A stretch of DNA of 64,000 bases from CAZEKB01 sp964512225 (lineage in GTDB: Bacteria; Myxococcota_A; UBA796; UBA9615), in assembly GCA_964512225.1 (NCBI GenBank), contig CAZEKB010000001.1:1-64000 (forward strand), written 5' to 3'. The notes under the pieces were generated by a model. That model worked only from the letters and a program-made list of their open reading frames with translations, ran no database searches and was not told where the DNA came from. This document shows positions 1 to 10,702 of the stretch, in pieces (position 1 is the first letter of the stretch; each line of letters begins with the position of its first letter). The translations under genes were made by a program, and so were the position numbers.

Positions 1-51
1 TGCCCCCGGCAGGGGAACGTCGAGCCTGCTGGATCAATGCCCAACGGACTC

Positions 52-915
52 CTAGACCTCGACGCGCGCGAGGAGCTCGTCGATCGCCTCGTTGATCACT
101 TCGGGCTGCTCGATGATCCCGGCGTGGGACGCCCCGTGCAGCCACACCAGCTCGCTCCGGGGCAGCGCGGCGTGCAGCTTCTCGGCGAGGTGGGGGGGCG
201 TGAACGCGTCGTGCTCGCCCGCGATGACGACCGTGGGCACGTCGACGCTCTTCAGGATGTCCAGGCGGCTGTGCTCGCCCAGGACCTCGGCCATCTTGAA
301 GAAGAAGGGGAAGCCCACGTCCACGAGGTGCCGCAGGTACTGGGCGAGGTCCTCTTCGCTGCACCGCTCGGGGTCGATGAGCTTGAGGCGGCGCGCGGCC
401 GCGTGCGCGATGGGGGTGCTGACGAGCAGCTTGCCGAGCACGTCGAAGGTGCGGGGCAGGCCCTGGCTCACGGCGATGATGAGGTCGAACAGCTGACGGC
501 TGAACGCGAGGTTGCTGAACGTATCGAGGGGGTGGCCGTAGGTGCCCAGGACCGAGACGAGGCCGCCCACACGGTGGGGCGCGTGGCGGTAGCGCTCGAG
601 GATGACCTGGCTGCCCATGGAGTGGCCCGCGAGGACGGGGGCCTCGAGCCCGAGCTCGTCGCAGACGAAGCCGAGGTCGAGGGCGTGACGGCGGACGTCG
701 AAGTCGTGGTGCTCCTCGGGCCCCGCCGAGCGGCCGTGGCCGCGGTAGTCCCAGACGACCACCTGCCGGTCCGCCGAGTGGCCCCGGACGACGTACTCCC
801 AGAAGTGCGTCGACACGCCGATGCCGTTGCAGCAGACGATGGCGGGACCGCCCTCGCCGATGCAGCGGTAGAAGATCTCGAGACCGTCGTCCGTGGTGGC
901 GAATCCCTGACGCAT
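52..915 (-). CDS. alpha/beta hydrolase
   Basis: A 287-aa alpha/beta-hydrolase-fold protein. The nucleophile elbow GHSMGS places the catalytic Ser near residue 99. The acid is likely the Asp of GEHDAFTPP (~236) and the base the His of GASHAGI (~264), so the triad is complete. The substrate cannot be read from sequence; the fold covers esterases, epoxide hydrolases and haloperoxidases. I chose the ATG at 915; an in-frame TTG at 951 would add 12 residues and run towards the SOS-type operator. It is divergent from mrfA, and the 66-bp spacer is shared. No signal peptide is seen, so it is probably cytoplasmic. Confidence 0.88.
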   Translation of the reverse strand: MRQGFATTDDGLEIFYRCIGEGGPAIVCCNGIGVSTHFWEYVVRGHSADRQVVVWDYRGHGRSAGPEEHHDFDVRRHALDLGFVCDELGLEAPVLAGHSMGSQVILERYRHAPHRVGGLVSVLGTYGHPLDTFSNLAFSRQLFDLIIAVSQGLPRTFDVLGKLLVSTPIAHAAARRLKLIDPERCSEEDLAQYLRHLVDVGFPFFFKMAEVLGEHSRLDILKSVDVPTVVIAGEHDAFTPPHLAEKLHAALPRSELVWLHGASHAGIIEQPEVINEAIDELLARVEV

Positions 916-952
916 CGGGACCGTCGACCTATTTGCAGATCCCTGCTTCAAT

Positions 953-969
953 TGAACACCTGTTCAGTA
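953..969 (+). promoter_or_regulatory. LexA-type SOS operator overlapping the mrfA -10 box
   Basis: The sequence TGAACACCTGTTCA is an inverted repeat (6-bp arms, 2-bp centre) followed by GTA. It fits the published M. xanthus LexA box (CTRHAMRYBYGTTCAGS) at 15 of 17 positions by my alignment. The same TGAAC-N4-GTWCAGTA arrangement lies in front of lexA in this window (63658-63674). It runs into TATAAG (968-973), a plausible -10 box, and the GTG start of mrfA is 8 nt further on. LexA bound here would cover the promoter. Binding is inferred. Confidence 0.65.
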
Positions 970-981
970 TAAGCTCGGCGC

Positions 982-3501
982 GTGCCGGACATCCCCCGAA
1001 GACGCGACATCGACCGAATTCTCGACGATCTGACGACCGGCAAAGGCGCGGACTGTATCACGGGCCATGTGACCTTCCCGGCCCGCGAAGCCCGGTACGA
1101 GGAGTTCCCGGAGTGGCTGTCTCCCAAGCTCACGGGCGCCCTGCGCGAGGTCGGGATCGAGGAGCTGTACCGACACCAGCGGCTGGCGATCGACGCGGTG
1201 CGCCGGGGCGAGGACGTCGTGGTGGTGACGCCCACCGCGTCGGGCAAGTCGCTCTGCTACCACCTCCCCGTCCTCCAGACGGTGCTCGAGGACGACCGCG
1301 CGCGGGCTTTCTACCTCTTCCCCACGAAGGCCCTGAGCCAGGACCAGGTCGGGTCGCTCCAGTCGGTGATCGACGAGCTCGGCGTGCCCGTCCGCACCTT
1401 CACCTACGACGGCGACACCCCCGCCGACGCCCGCACGGCGGTGCGGACCCGGGGGCACGTCATCGTCACGAACCCGGACATGCTCCACGCCGGGATCCTC
1501 CCGAACCACCCGCGGTGGCGGAAGGTGCTGCAGGACCTCCGCTACATCGTCGTGGACGAGATGCACACCTACCGCGGTGTGTTCGGGAGCCACGTGAGCA
1601 ACGTCCTGCGGCGGCTCCTGCGCCTGTGCGAGTTCTACGGCTCGCGGCCCCAGGTCGTCTGCAGCTCGGCCACCATCGCCAACCCCGATCAGCACGCCGA
1701 GCGGCTGTTGGGCCGCGAGGTCACGCTCGTGCCCGCCGAAGAGAACGGCGCGCCCACGGGGCCCAAGGACTTCCTCTTCGTGAACCCCCCGGTGGTCAAC
1801 GAGGAGCTGGGCATCCGCAAGGGGGTCCTGTCCCAGGCGCGCACGATGGCGGGCCCGTTCCTGGAGCAGCGCATCCCCACGATCTGCTTCACGGGCTCGC
1901 GCCTGCACACCGAGGTGCTTTCTCGGTACCTGCGGGAGCGGTTCTGCAAGCGTCCGGGCACGGGCGGCCTCGTCGCCAGCTACCGGGGCGGCTACCTGCC
2001 GGGCCTGCGACGGAAGATCGAGGAGGGGCTGCGCGAGGGCGACATCAGCTGCGTCGTGTCGACCAACGCGCTCGAGCTCGGCATCGACATCGGGCGGCTG
2101 GACGTGGCGATCCTCGCGGGCTACCCGGGGTCGGTCGCGTCCACGTTCCAGCAGGGGGGCCGGGCGGGCCGCGGGGATCGGCGCTCGCTCGTGCTGCTCA
2201 TCGCGCGCAACACCCCGCTGGACCAGTTCGTCATCCGGAACCCGGAGTACCTGTTCGACCGGCCGCCCGAGCACGCGCGCATCGATCCCGACAACCTCAT
2301 GGTCCTCATCGCGCACGTGAAGTGCGCGCTGTACGAGATGCCGTTCAAGGAGGGCGAGTCCTTCGGGGGCGAGGACCTGGGGGAGATGCTCGACTTCCTC
2401 GTGGAGGCGGGCGTCGCCCACAAGCTCGGCGACCAGTGGCATTGGCGGGAGGAGTCCTACCCCGCGGACGGCGTGAGCCTGCGCAGCGCGGACCCCGAGA
2501 ACGTCGTGATCATCGACACGTCGGCGGGGGACCGGGTGATCGCCGAGACCGACCGGCTGAGCGCCCAGACCACGGTGCACGAGGGCGCCATCTACATGGT
2601 GGAGAGCCGCCCCTACCAGGTGGACCACCTCGACTGGGAGCAGCAGAAGGCGTTCGTCCGCCAGGTGGACGTGGACCACTTCACCACGGCCATGTCCTAC
2701 TCGAAGGTGCGGGTCCTCGACTGCTTCGACCAGGAGGACCGCGAAGCGGGCGGGCTCAAGGCGCACGGCGAGGTGCACGTGGCCCGCAAGACGGTCGGCT
2801 ACAAGAAGATCAAGCTCTACACCTCGGACAACGTCGGGTACGGAGACGTGCACCTGCCGGACCTGGAGCTGCACACGATGGGGTGGTGGCTGGCGCTGCC
2901 CGGCGAGCCGCTGCGGGCGGCGGGGTACCGCGGGTTGGACGTCGTCGACGGCTTGCTGGGGCTCGGCTCGGCCCTCAAGTCGCTGGCCGCCCTGCACCTC
3001 ATGTGCGACGTCCGGGACCTGGGCCTGTCCCTGGCGGACCCGGAGGACGCGTGGGTGGCGGGGCTGGAGCGCGGGGGGATGCGCACGGTGCGGGATCTGG
3101 GCCACGACATCACGGGCGAGGGGCGCCCCCGACCCGCGGACGCCCTGCAGCTGCAGCGGCCCACGATCTTCATCTACGACAACATGCCCGGCGGGGTGGG
3201 GTTCTCGGAGCAGATCTACGAGCTCACGGACCTGCTCCTTCGGGAGGCGCGGGCGCTGATCGTGGGGTGCGAGTGCGCCGCGGGGTGTCCGTCGTGCGTG
3301 GGTCCGATCGGCGAGGTGGAGACGGGCGCCCGGCTCGCCGCCATCGATCTCGCGGACTGGCTCAGCGGGCGGATCGCCCGGCCGCGGGGGCCGGACCTCG
3401 CCGAGGAGGTGTACGGGTTCGGGGCCCTCGGGGCCCTGCGTGAGTCGCGTGAGGACTACCGTGAGTCGCCGACGTCGCCGCATTCGGCGGCCCCCGCGTG
3501 A
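982..3501 (+). CDS. mrfA: MrfA/YprA-type DEAD-box helicase with C-terminal Zn-binding region
   Basis: A superfamily 2 helicase of 839 aa. Walker A TPTASGKS is at ~83-90, the DEXH box is DEMH (~192-195), motif III SSAT is at ~228-231, and the motif V/VI region has STNALELGID (~359) and QQGGRAGRGD (~390). The C-terminal DUF1998-like domain ends with a four-Cys cluster (CECAAGCPSC, ~763-772). This is the architecture of Bacillus subtilis MrfA (YprA), which acts with the exonuclease MrfB in a mitomycin-C repair pathway independent of UvrABC. The next gene, 3 nt away, is the MrfB-like partner, which supports the call. The GTG start at 982 lies directly after the SOS-type operator, and no Shine-Dalgarno is visible. 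Confidence 0.88.
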   Translation: MPDIPRRRDIDRILDDLTTGKGADCITGHVTFPAREARYEEFPEWLSPKLTGALREVGIEELYRHQRLAIDAVRRGEDVVVVTPTASGKSLCYHLPVLQTVLEDDRARAFYLFPTKALSQDQVGSLQSVIDELGVPVRTFTYDGDTPADARTAVRTRGHVIVTNPDMLHAGILPNHPRWRKVLQDLRYIVVDEMHTYRGVFGSHVSNVLRRLLRLCEFYGSRPQVVCSSATIANPDQHAERLLGREVTLVPAEENGAPTGPKDFLFVNPPVVNEELGIRKGVLSQARTMAGPFLEQRIPTICFTGSRLHTEVLSRYLRERFCKRPGTGGLVASYRGGYLPGLRRKIEEGLREGDISCVVSTNALELGIDIGRLDVAILAGYPGSVASTFQQGGRAGRGDRRSLVLLIARNTPLDQFVIRNPEYLFDRPPEHARIDPDNLMVLIAHVKCALYEMPFKEGESFGGEDLGEMLDFLVEAGVAHKLGDQWHWREESYPADGVSLRSADPENVVIIDTSAGDRVIAETDRLSAQTTVHEGAIYMVESRPYQVDHLDWEQQKAFVRQVDVDHFTTAMSYSKVRVLDCFDQEDREAGGLKAHGEVHVARKTVGYKKIKLYTSDNVGYGDVHLPDLELHTMGWWLALPGEPLRAAGYRGLDVVDGLLGLGSALKSLAALHLMCDVRDLGLSLADPEDAWVAGLERGGMRTVRDLGHDITGEGRPRPADALQLQRPTIFIYDNMPGGVGFSEQIYELTDLLLREARALIVGCECAAGCPSCVGPIGEVETGARLAAIDLADWLSGRIARPRGPDLAEEVYGFGALGALRESREDYRESPTSPHSAAPA

Positions 3502-3504
3502 GTC

Positions 3505-5040
3505 GTGGCCGGGCTTCGTGATCGTCTGAGGCGGCACCTCGGGGAGCCCGCGCCCCGGACGGCGGAGCCCGCCTGCGAGGCGCCGGAGCCCTCCTCCGAG
3601 CCGGCCCCCGAGCCTCCCTCCGAGCCCGCGCCTCCGTCGGAGCCCGCTCCCCCGAGCCGGCGCCCCATCCCGCCCCCGCCGTCCGTGAAGGACCGGCTGC
3701 GGCGCCTGCATCGCGGGGGTGCCGGTCCCCGTCGCCGACGCTTCGCCTCGGCGCCCGCGACCCACCGGTCGGGGCACTCGCTGCACCACGGGTACGGCAA
3801 CCCCCGGGCCGCGATCCCCGGGGACCGGGAGCCGACGGCGGCCGCGGCGGTCCCTCGCCGGCTCGTGGAGACGCCCCTGGGCGGGTACCTGCACGGGCGG
3901 CTCGAGCTCCCGCCGGACCACACTCACGGCGACCTCCGGCTGCGCACGGCGCTCGAGGTGGACGGCGCGGGCGCGGTCCTCGTGGGGGGCACGCCGGACC
4001 TCGTCGACTTCGACCCCACCCGAGCGCTGTACTTCGACCTGGAGACGACCGGGCTCCCCGGAGGCGGGGGTCGCATCGACCTCGAGGACGACCCCTCCGC
4101 GCCGACCCTCGCCATCCTCATCGGGGCCGTGCGGGTGCGGCCGGACGGGGGCGCGATCATCGACCAGCTGCTCATGCGGGATCCGCGGGACGAGGTCGCC
4201 GCCCTGCACGCGTTCGCCGAGCTCCTGGAGGGCGTGGACACCCTGGTCTCGTTCAACGGCAAGTCCTTCGACCGCCACGTCCTCGCCGACCGCTTCGCCA
4301 TGCAGCGGCTCGACGGCGAGCGCCTTCGGGCCATGCCCCACCTCGACCTGATCCACCCCGCCCGTCGGCTCTACCGACGGGCGATGGGGTCGTGCACGCT
4401 CAAGGCGATCGAGGCCGAGCACCTCGGGGTGTTTCGGGCGGAGGACATCCCCGGCTCCGAGGTCCCGAGCCGGTGGCGGTCCTTCAAGCGGACGGGGGAC
4501 GATCGCCACATCGAGGCCGTGCTCGACCACAACACGCTGGACATCCTCACGCTGATCACGCTGTCGACGCACCTCGTGCGGTGCGTGCGTGCTCCCGGCG
4601 CGCGCCTCCTCCACCCGTCGTCGCTGGCGGCCGCGGGCAAGCTCCTGATCGAGCGGGGGGACGCGGACCGCGGGGAGTCGCTGCTGCGCACGCTCGCGGA
4701 CGGGTCCTCGGACGACGCCGAGCCCGTCGTCTACGGGTGCCTCCACCTCCTCGCGGAGCACCTCCGGCGCACGGATCGACACCGCGAGGCCGTCGAGCTC
4801 TGGCGGCGGATGCGGCGGGTGGCGGGGCTGTCGGATCTGCGCCCGTGGACGGCGGAGGCCATCGCGCTGGAGCACCGGCTCGACCGGGTGCCCGACGCCC
4901 TCGCCCTCGTGCGTCGGCTGCTCGAGGACGCGGGGGACGCGGGGCGGCTGTGGCACGCCGAGATCCGCGAGTTCGAGGGTCGGCTGGCGCGGCTGGAGAA
5001 GAAGGTGGCCCGGGCGACCGAGTCAGCCGCCGCCCAATAG
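3505..5040 (+). CDS. mrfB: MrfB/YprB-type RNase H-like 3'-5' exonuclease
   Basis: A 511-aa protein. A Pro/Glu-rich N-terminus (~15-65) leads to a DnaQ-like RNase H fold: YFDLETTGL (Exo I Asp/Glu, ~175), FNGKSFDRHVL (Exo II, ~250) and HNTLDILTL (Exo III, ~341). The C-terminal ~150 residues are helical and TPR-like. B. subtilis MrfB combines a DEDDh-type exonuclease with TPRs and works with MrfA. The GTG start is 3 nt after the mrfA stop, so the two form one operon. Its end overlaps the 3' end of the convergent RNHCP gene by 18 bp. The substrate in this organism is inferred from the family. Confidence 0.85.
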   Translation: MAGLRDRLRRHLGEPAPRTAEPACEAPEPSSEPAPEPPSEPAPPSEPAPPSRRPIPPPPSVKDRLRRLHRGGAGPRRRRFASAPATHRSGHSLHHGYGNPRAAIPGDREPTAAAAVPRRLVETPLGGYLHGRLELPPDHTHGDLRLRTALEVDGAGAVLVGGTPDLVDFDPTRALYFDLETTGLPGGGGRIDLEDDPSAPTLAILIGAVRVRPDGGAIIDQLLMRDPRDEVAALHAFAELLEGVDTLVSFNGKSFDRHVLADRFAMQRLDGERLRAMPHLDLIHPARRLYRRAMGSCTLKAIEAEHLGVFRAEDIPGSEVPSRWRSFKRTGDDRHIEAVLDHNTLDILTLITLSTHLVRCVRAPGARLLHPSSLAAAGKLLIERGDADRGESLLRTLADGSSDDAEPVVYGCLHLLAEHLRRTDRHREAVELWRRMRRVAGLSDLRPWTAEAIALEHRLDRVPDALALVRRLLEDAGDAGRLWHAEIREFEGRLARLEKKVARATESAAAQ

Positions 5041-5619
5041 GCGCAGCACGTCGTCGCGATCGGGGTCGTCGGGGCTGTCGAACCGGAGGCGGTTGGGGCG
5101 CTCGTGACCGCACCGACGGCAGCGCTGGAGCACGCTGGAGACCCCGCCCGCGGTGGCCCAGCTCACCGGATCCATGACCCCTCCGCAGGTCGACTCCCGG
5201 TCTCCGGGCACGTCGCCGTCGACGTGCTTGCTCCTGAGGCAGCGCGGGCAGTGGTTGCGCACGCCGCCGCCCCGCGCCGGGGGGACGTCGTGCCCGCAGT
5301 GATCGCACCGGAAGCCCTCGTTGCGGCGGATCGGGTTGCTCCGCCGTCGGGCCTCCACGTCGTGGCCCGCGGCTCGGCGCAGGGCGCGCTCGGCCCCCTT
5401 GCGGTCTGCGGGCGTCGGCTCCCGGGCGCGGCGGGCGACGTCCCCGAGGACGTCGTGGCCGACGATCGCTGCGGCCACCCCCCGGCGGGCGGCCTTCGAG
5501 CGATCGGCGATCTCCAGGAGCTGGTCGACGAGCGCGTCCCCCGTCGAGTCCGCTTCCCCCAGCGCCTCCCGCGCGGCCTGCCAGGCGCCCCGGTCGGCGC
5601 CCTTGCCGGGTCCGCTCAC
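5023..5619 (-). CDS. RNHCP domain zinc-ribbon protein
   Basis: A 198-aa protein. The first ~95 residues are helical and charged; the rest is the RNHCP domain: CDHCG at 105-109, the namesake RNHCPRC at 121-127, then HVD, PGDR, a lone Cys at 145, and CRRCG at 167-171. Seven Cys and several His could make two zinc sites. The family's function is unknown. The GTG start overlaps the stop of the upstream membrane protein gene (GTGA), so the two are probably translated together. RNHCP proteins are often only the ~90-aa domain; here it carries an extra N-terminal helical region. Confidence 0.85.
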   Translation of the reverse strand: MSGPGKGADRGAWQAAREALGEADSTGDALVDQLLEIADRSKAARRGVAAAIVGHDVLGDVARRAREPTPADRKGAERALRRAAGHDVEARRRSNPIRRNEGFRCDHCGHDVPPARGGGVRNHCPRCLRSKHVDGDVPGDRESTCGGVMDPVSWATAGGVSSVLQRCRRCGHERPNRLRFDSPDDPDRDDVLRLLGGG

Positions 5620-7154
5620 TTCCACCACCCGGGGCCCATGCGCGACCCCGACGCGTACGGCGGCGGCGCCGGGGGAGGGGGCTCGCCCGAGCGGTGGACG
5701 CCGTAGAGGATCCAGCCGTACTCGTCTTCGCGGTCGAGGGGCACCGCCACGGCGTCCCCCAGCGCGACGGCGACGCCGTCCGCCAGCGACGGCAGGATGA
5801 CGCTCGCCTCGGTCCAGTCCTCCCGGAACCACCAGACGTAGCGGACGTTCTCGGCCAGGAGCCAGTCGCCCACGACGCCCGGGGGCGCGTCGCGCAGGAA
5901 CGCGGGCAGCTTGGAGAAGGCGAACACGCGCACCGCGGGCTCGGTCACCCGCGTGAGCCAGACCTCGGGGATCGCCGACGTGAGGACGCCCGTGCCCGGC
6001 GGAGCGTGCTCCTCGACCCACCGGGAGTGCTCGAGCTGCGGCCGGTACCAGCGCTCGCTGCGGTCCATCTGGTAGCGCGTCTCCGCCAGGAACGACGGGG
6101 CCACGGACGTCGCCACCACGAGCCAGGCCACGGCCGTCGTCCCTCGGGGCGCGCCCGCCAGCCGCCCCGAGACCCACGCCCAGCCGATGCCCGCGAGGAT
6201 GCCGAGCAGGGGGACGACGGGCTGCAGTCGGGCCCAGAACAGGTTGTGGTTGGGGTCGTACGAGGCCAGGAACCCCATCCCGGTCCAGGCCCCCACGACG
6301 AGGAAGGCCCACAGGAAGACCGTCCTGCCCCCCGGTCGCGCCACGCCGCGCAGCGCCCCCCACGCCCCGATCGCCGCGAGCACGAGCCAGGTCCAGCCGA
6401 GCTTGCGGGGCACGAGCCAGGTCGTGAGCGCCCACGTGCGCTCCAGCGCGTCGCGCAGCTCGAAGTCGCTCTCCACGTTCAGGCGCACCGGGGCCGTGAT
6501 GAAGAAGCCTTCGTCGAAGACCCGCGTGACGTAGAGCTGCCACAGCCCCGCGAGGCCGAGCAGGAAGGCGGCGGGGAGCAGCAGGGCGCGCCAGGTCTTC
6601 CCCCGGTCGACCCAGGGCGCCAGCAGTGCCGGGATCGGGTCGTTGAACCACGCCACCGGGTGGACCATCGCGCCCAGCCCCGCGGCGCCGACGGAGACGG
6701 CCGAGCGGCCCCAGACCATGGCGGCCACGGCGACGGCCGTGAGCGCGCCGTACACGGGGTAGCGGAGGGTGGAGGCCCCCTCGAGGGCGATGTCGGGCTG
6801 GAGCACGAGCCACGCGCCCACGAGCCAGCTCGCCGACGGCCCCGCCAGCTTGCGGGTGACCATCGTCGCGGCCACGACGCCCACGACCGCGAACGCGATC
6901 GTCATCCCCAGCGCCGACGCGCGGGGGTCTTCGACGAGGAGCCGCACCGCCCCCGCCATCGAGTAGTAGCCGGGCCCGTAGGCGGGGTTGAACCACGTGA
7001 ACCCGGAGTCCATCACCTCGCGGACGTTCTTGAGGTTCCCGTAGTCGGACTCCTCCCACCCGAAGTAGCGCCACGAGAGCCAGACGCGATACGCGACGGC
7101 GGCCCCTCCGACCGCCGCCGCCTGGAGGAGCGCCTGCTTCGTCTCCCGCTGCAC
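5616..7154 (-). CDS. GT-C/PMT-like multi-spanning membrane glycosyltransferase
   Basis: A 512-aa polytopic membrane protein with about ten hydrophobic segments. After the first segment, loop residues WEESDYGN are acidic, like the catalytic first loop of GT-C (PMT/ArnT-type) lipid-linked sugar transferases. The C-terminal ~120 residues form a soluble domain. Acceptor and sugar are unknown. It could also be a membrane protein of the same fold without transferase activity. It lies upstream of, and overlaps, the RNHCP gene on the minus strand, and is divergent from the small coiled-coil gene at 7234. The ATG at 7154 precedes a short polar stretch and the first membrane helix. Confidence 0.75.
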   Translation of the reverse strand: MQRETKQALLQAAAVGGAAVAYRVWLSWRYFGWEESDYGNLKNVREVMDSGFTWFNPAYGPGYYSMAGAVRLLVEDPRASALGMTIAFAVVGVVAATMVTRKLAGPSASWLVGAWLVLQPDIALEGASTLRYPVYGALTAVAVAAMVWGRSAVSVGAAGLGAMVHPVAWFNDPIPALLAPWVDRGKTWRALLLPAAFLLGLAGLWQLYVTRVFDEGFFITAPVRLNVESDFELRDALERTWALTTWLVPRKLGWTWLVLAAIGAWGALRGVARPGGRTVFLWAFLVVGAWTGMGFLASYDPNHNLFWARLQPVVPLLGILAGIGWAWVSGRLAGAPRGTTAVAWLVVATSVAPSFLAETRYQMDRSERWYRPQLEHSRWVEEHAPPGTGVLTSAIPEVWLTRVTEPAVRVFAFSKLPAFLRDAPPGVVGDWLLAENVRYVWWFREDWTEASVILPSLADGVAVALGDAVAVPLDREDEYGWILYGVHRSGEPPPPAPPPYASGSRMGPGWWK

Positions 7155-7199
7155 GTGCCGGATCGTAGTCGACCGGTGCGCCCCCTGCTCGACGCTCGC

Positions 7200-7227
7200 T
7201 TGACCACCGCCCGAGAGGACTTAGCCT
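7200..7227 (+). promoter_or_regulatory. sigma70-like promoter, probably giving a leaderless transcript
   Basis: TTGACC (7200-7205), a 16-bp spacer and TAGCCT (7222-7227). The GTG start of the next gene is at 7234, exactly where transcription should begin. The promoter would drive the tilS-ftsH run. Confidence 0.5.
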
Positions 7228-7233
7228 GCGCGG

Positions 7234-7443
7234 GTGTCCGACCGTCCCTCGCTGCGGCGCCGACTCGCGCGCCGCGTACTCCGCCCCTTCCTCGCGCCCC
7301 TGGTGGCGCGACGGGCGGCGGAGCTGGAGTCCGAGACGGAGGGGCTCCGCGAGCAGGTCCACGACCTCGAGGTCAAGGTGGGCCGCCTCGTGGGCGAGCT
7401 CGAGCGTCTGACGGACCTGCTGGCCGACGGGGGAGGGGAGTGA
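7234..7443 (+). CDS. small coiled-coil protein
   Basis: A 69-aa protein with a basic N-terminus (RRRLARRVLRP) followed by a heptad-like coiled coil over residues ~28-62 (ELESETEGLREQVHDLEVKV). No known family is recognised. The GTG start coincides with the predicted transcription start, and the stop overlaps the tilS GTG start (GTGA), so it may couple translation into tilS. Its reading frame is kept by the consistent third-position GC and by the tight coupling. Function unknown. Confidence 0.65.
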   Translation: MSDRPSLRRRLARRVLRPFLAPLVARRAAELESETEGLREQVHDLEVKVGRLVGELERLTDLLADGGGE

Positions 7444-8847
7444 CCGCCCGGCCCGCCCTCCTCCCGCGCGTCGGCGGCGTCGCCGTGATCGCCGTCTCCG
7501 GCGGGCTCGACTCGACGGTTCTCGCCCGCACCTGGGCGCCGCTGCTCGCCCGCTGGGGCTGCCGCGCGGTGCTCGCGCACGTCGATCACGGCCTCCGGGG
7601 CGCGGAGTCGGACGGGGATCGCGACGCCGTCGTGGCCCTGGCCGAGGAGATCGCCCTGCCCCTGCGCGTGGCGAGCCTCCCCCCGGACCCGGACGCCGTG
7701 GCCGAGGTGGGGCTGGAGGCCGCGCTGCGCTCCTCCCGTCGAGCGTTCCTGCGGCGGGTGGCCGAGCAGCACGGAGCCACGCACGTGTACCTGGGGCACC
7801 ACCGCGACGACCAGGTCGAGACGATCGTGCTGCGGCTCCTCGAAGGCGTCCCGCCGGACCGCGTCGTGGGCATGCGGCCCGCGCAGGGCCCGTTCGCGCG
7901 GCCCCTGCTCGCGGTGCCGCGGTCTCGCCTCCGGGCCCTCGCTGAGGAGCGCGGATGGACCTGGCGCGAGGACGCCTCCAACCGGGACGAGCGGCACCCC
8001 CGCAATCGTGTCCGCCACACCGTCCTGCCCGCCCTGCGGGCCGCGGATCCCACCTTCGACGACGCCCTGCTCGCGGCGGCCTCCCGCGCGGCCGAGCGTC
8101 GCGACGCGCTCGACGCGTCGATCGACGATCTCGCCTCCGCGGCGGTGATCACGTCCGCCGCGGGCGCCGCCCGGGTGCGGCTCCCCGCGCTCCGAGCCGC
8201 CCCCGACGACGCGGCCCTCGGCTTGCTGCAGCGGCTCTGCGACCCCGGCGACCTGCCCCGACGCCCGCCGAGTCGCGCGGCCCTGGCGGCCCTCCCGGCC
8301 CTCCCCGCGGGGCGGTCGCGCAGGCTCGACCTGGGGGGCGGGTGGACCGCTCGCCTGGAGGCCGACGAGCTCCGACTCCTGCGGGATCGCCCTCTCTCGC
8401 TCGAGTCGACGGCCCCCGCGGACGCGCTGTGGGCCGAGGACGTCGTCTCGTGGCCCGGCGGGTGGCGCTTCCGACGGCGGATCGTCCCGGTGGCCGAAGC
8501 GGAAGCCCTCGTCCGCCAGGCGGGCGCGGGTCGAGCGTTCGCGGCCTTCGACGCCGACCGCGTGCGGTCACCGCTGTCGATCGTCGGGGCGCCCGATTCC
8601 CTCCGAATGCGCCCGTACGGCCTCGATGGATCGGCTACGGTGCGACGCTTGCTCGCGGACGCGGGCGTCCCGCGGTCGCACCGCGCCGCCCGCCCCGTGA
8701 TCGTGGACGCGGCGGGCGAGGCTTTGTGGTTGCCGGGCGTCCGATCGGCGGACGTCGCGCCCCTCGACAGACGGTCCGAACAGGCCCTATTGCTCTATAC
8801 TGAACAGTCCCCCGACGAGCCTCGGGAGACCCTGCAGACCGGACGCC

Positions 8848-8864
<17 letters not shown>
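7440..8864 (+). CDS. tilS: tRNA(Ile)-lysidine synthase TilS
   Basis: A 474-aa cytoplasmic enzyme that makes lysidine at C34 of tRNA-Ile(CAU), so that AUA is read as Ile. The PP-loop motif SGGLDST is at ~20-26, followed by HVDHGLRG and GHHRDDQVETIVLRLLEG, then the N-terminal domain signature SRLRALAEERGW and RNRVRH. The C-terminal half carries the TilS substrate-binding/C-terminal domains. GTG start within the GTGA overlap with the preceding gene. The 3' end overlaps ftsH by 17 bp. The tilS-ftsH order is conserved in many bacteria. Confidence 0.93.
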
Positions 8865-10683
<1,819 letters not shown>

Positions 10684-10702
10684 CCGCCGCGTCCGCGCCG
10701 CC

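Noticed and set aside
964..4956. Minus-strand open frame of ~1330 codons opposite mrfA-mrfB
   Set aside because: It is Arg/Pro/His/Val-rich with no domain and lies antisense to two clear genes; high GC leaves long antisense frames open.
5694..7439. Long plus-strand frame joined in-frame to tilS
   Set aside because: It is antisense to the GT-C-like gene; TilS homology begins only at the GTG at 7440.
8796..8806. SOS box from TATACTGAACAG in the end of tilS
   Set aside because: Only one half-site matches; the second arm of the TGAAC-N4-GTTCAG pattern is absent.
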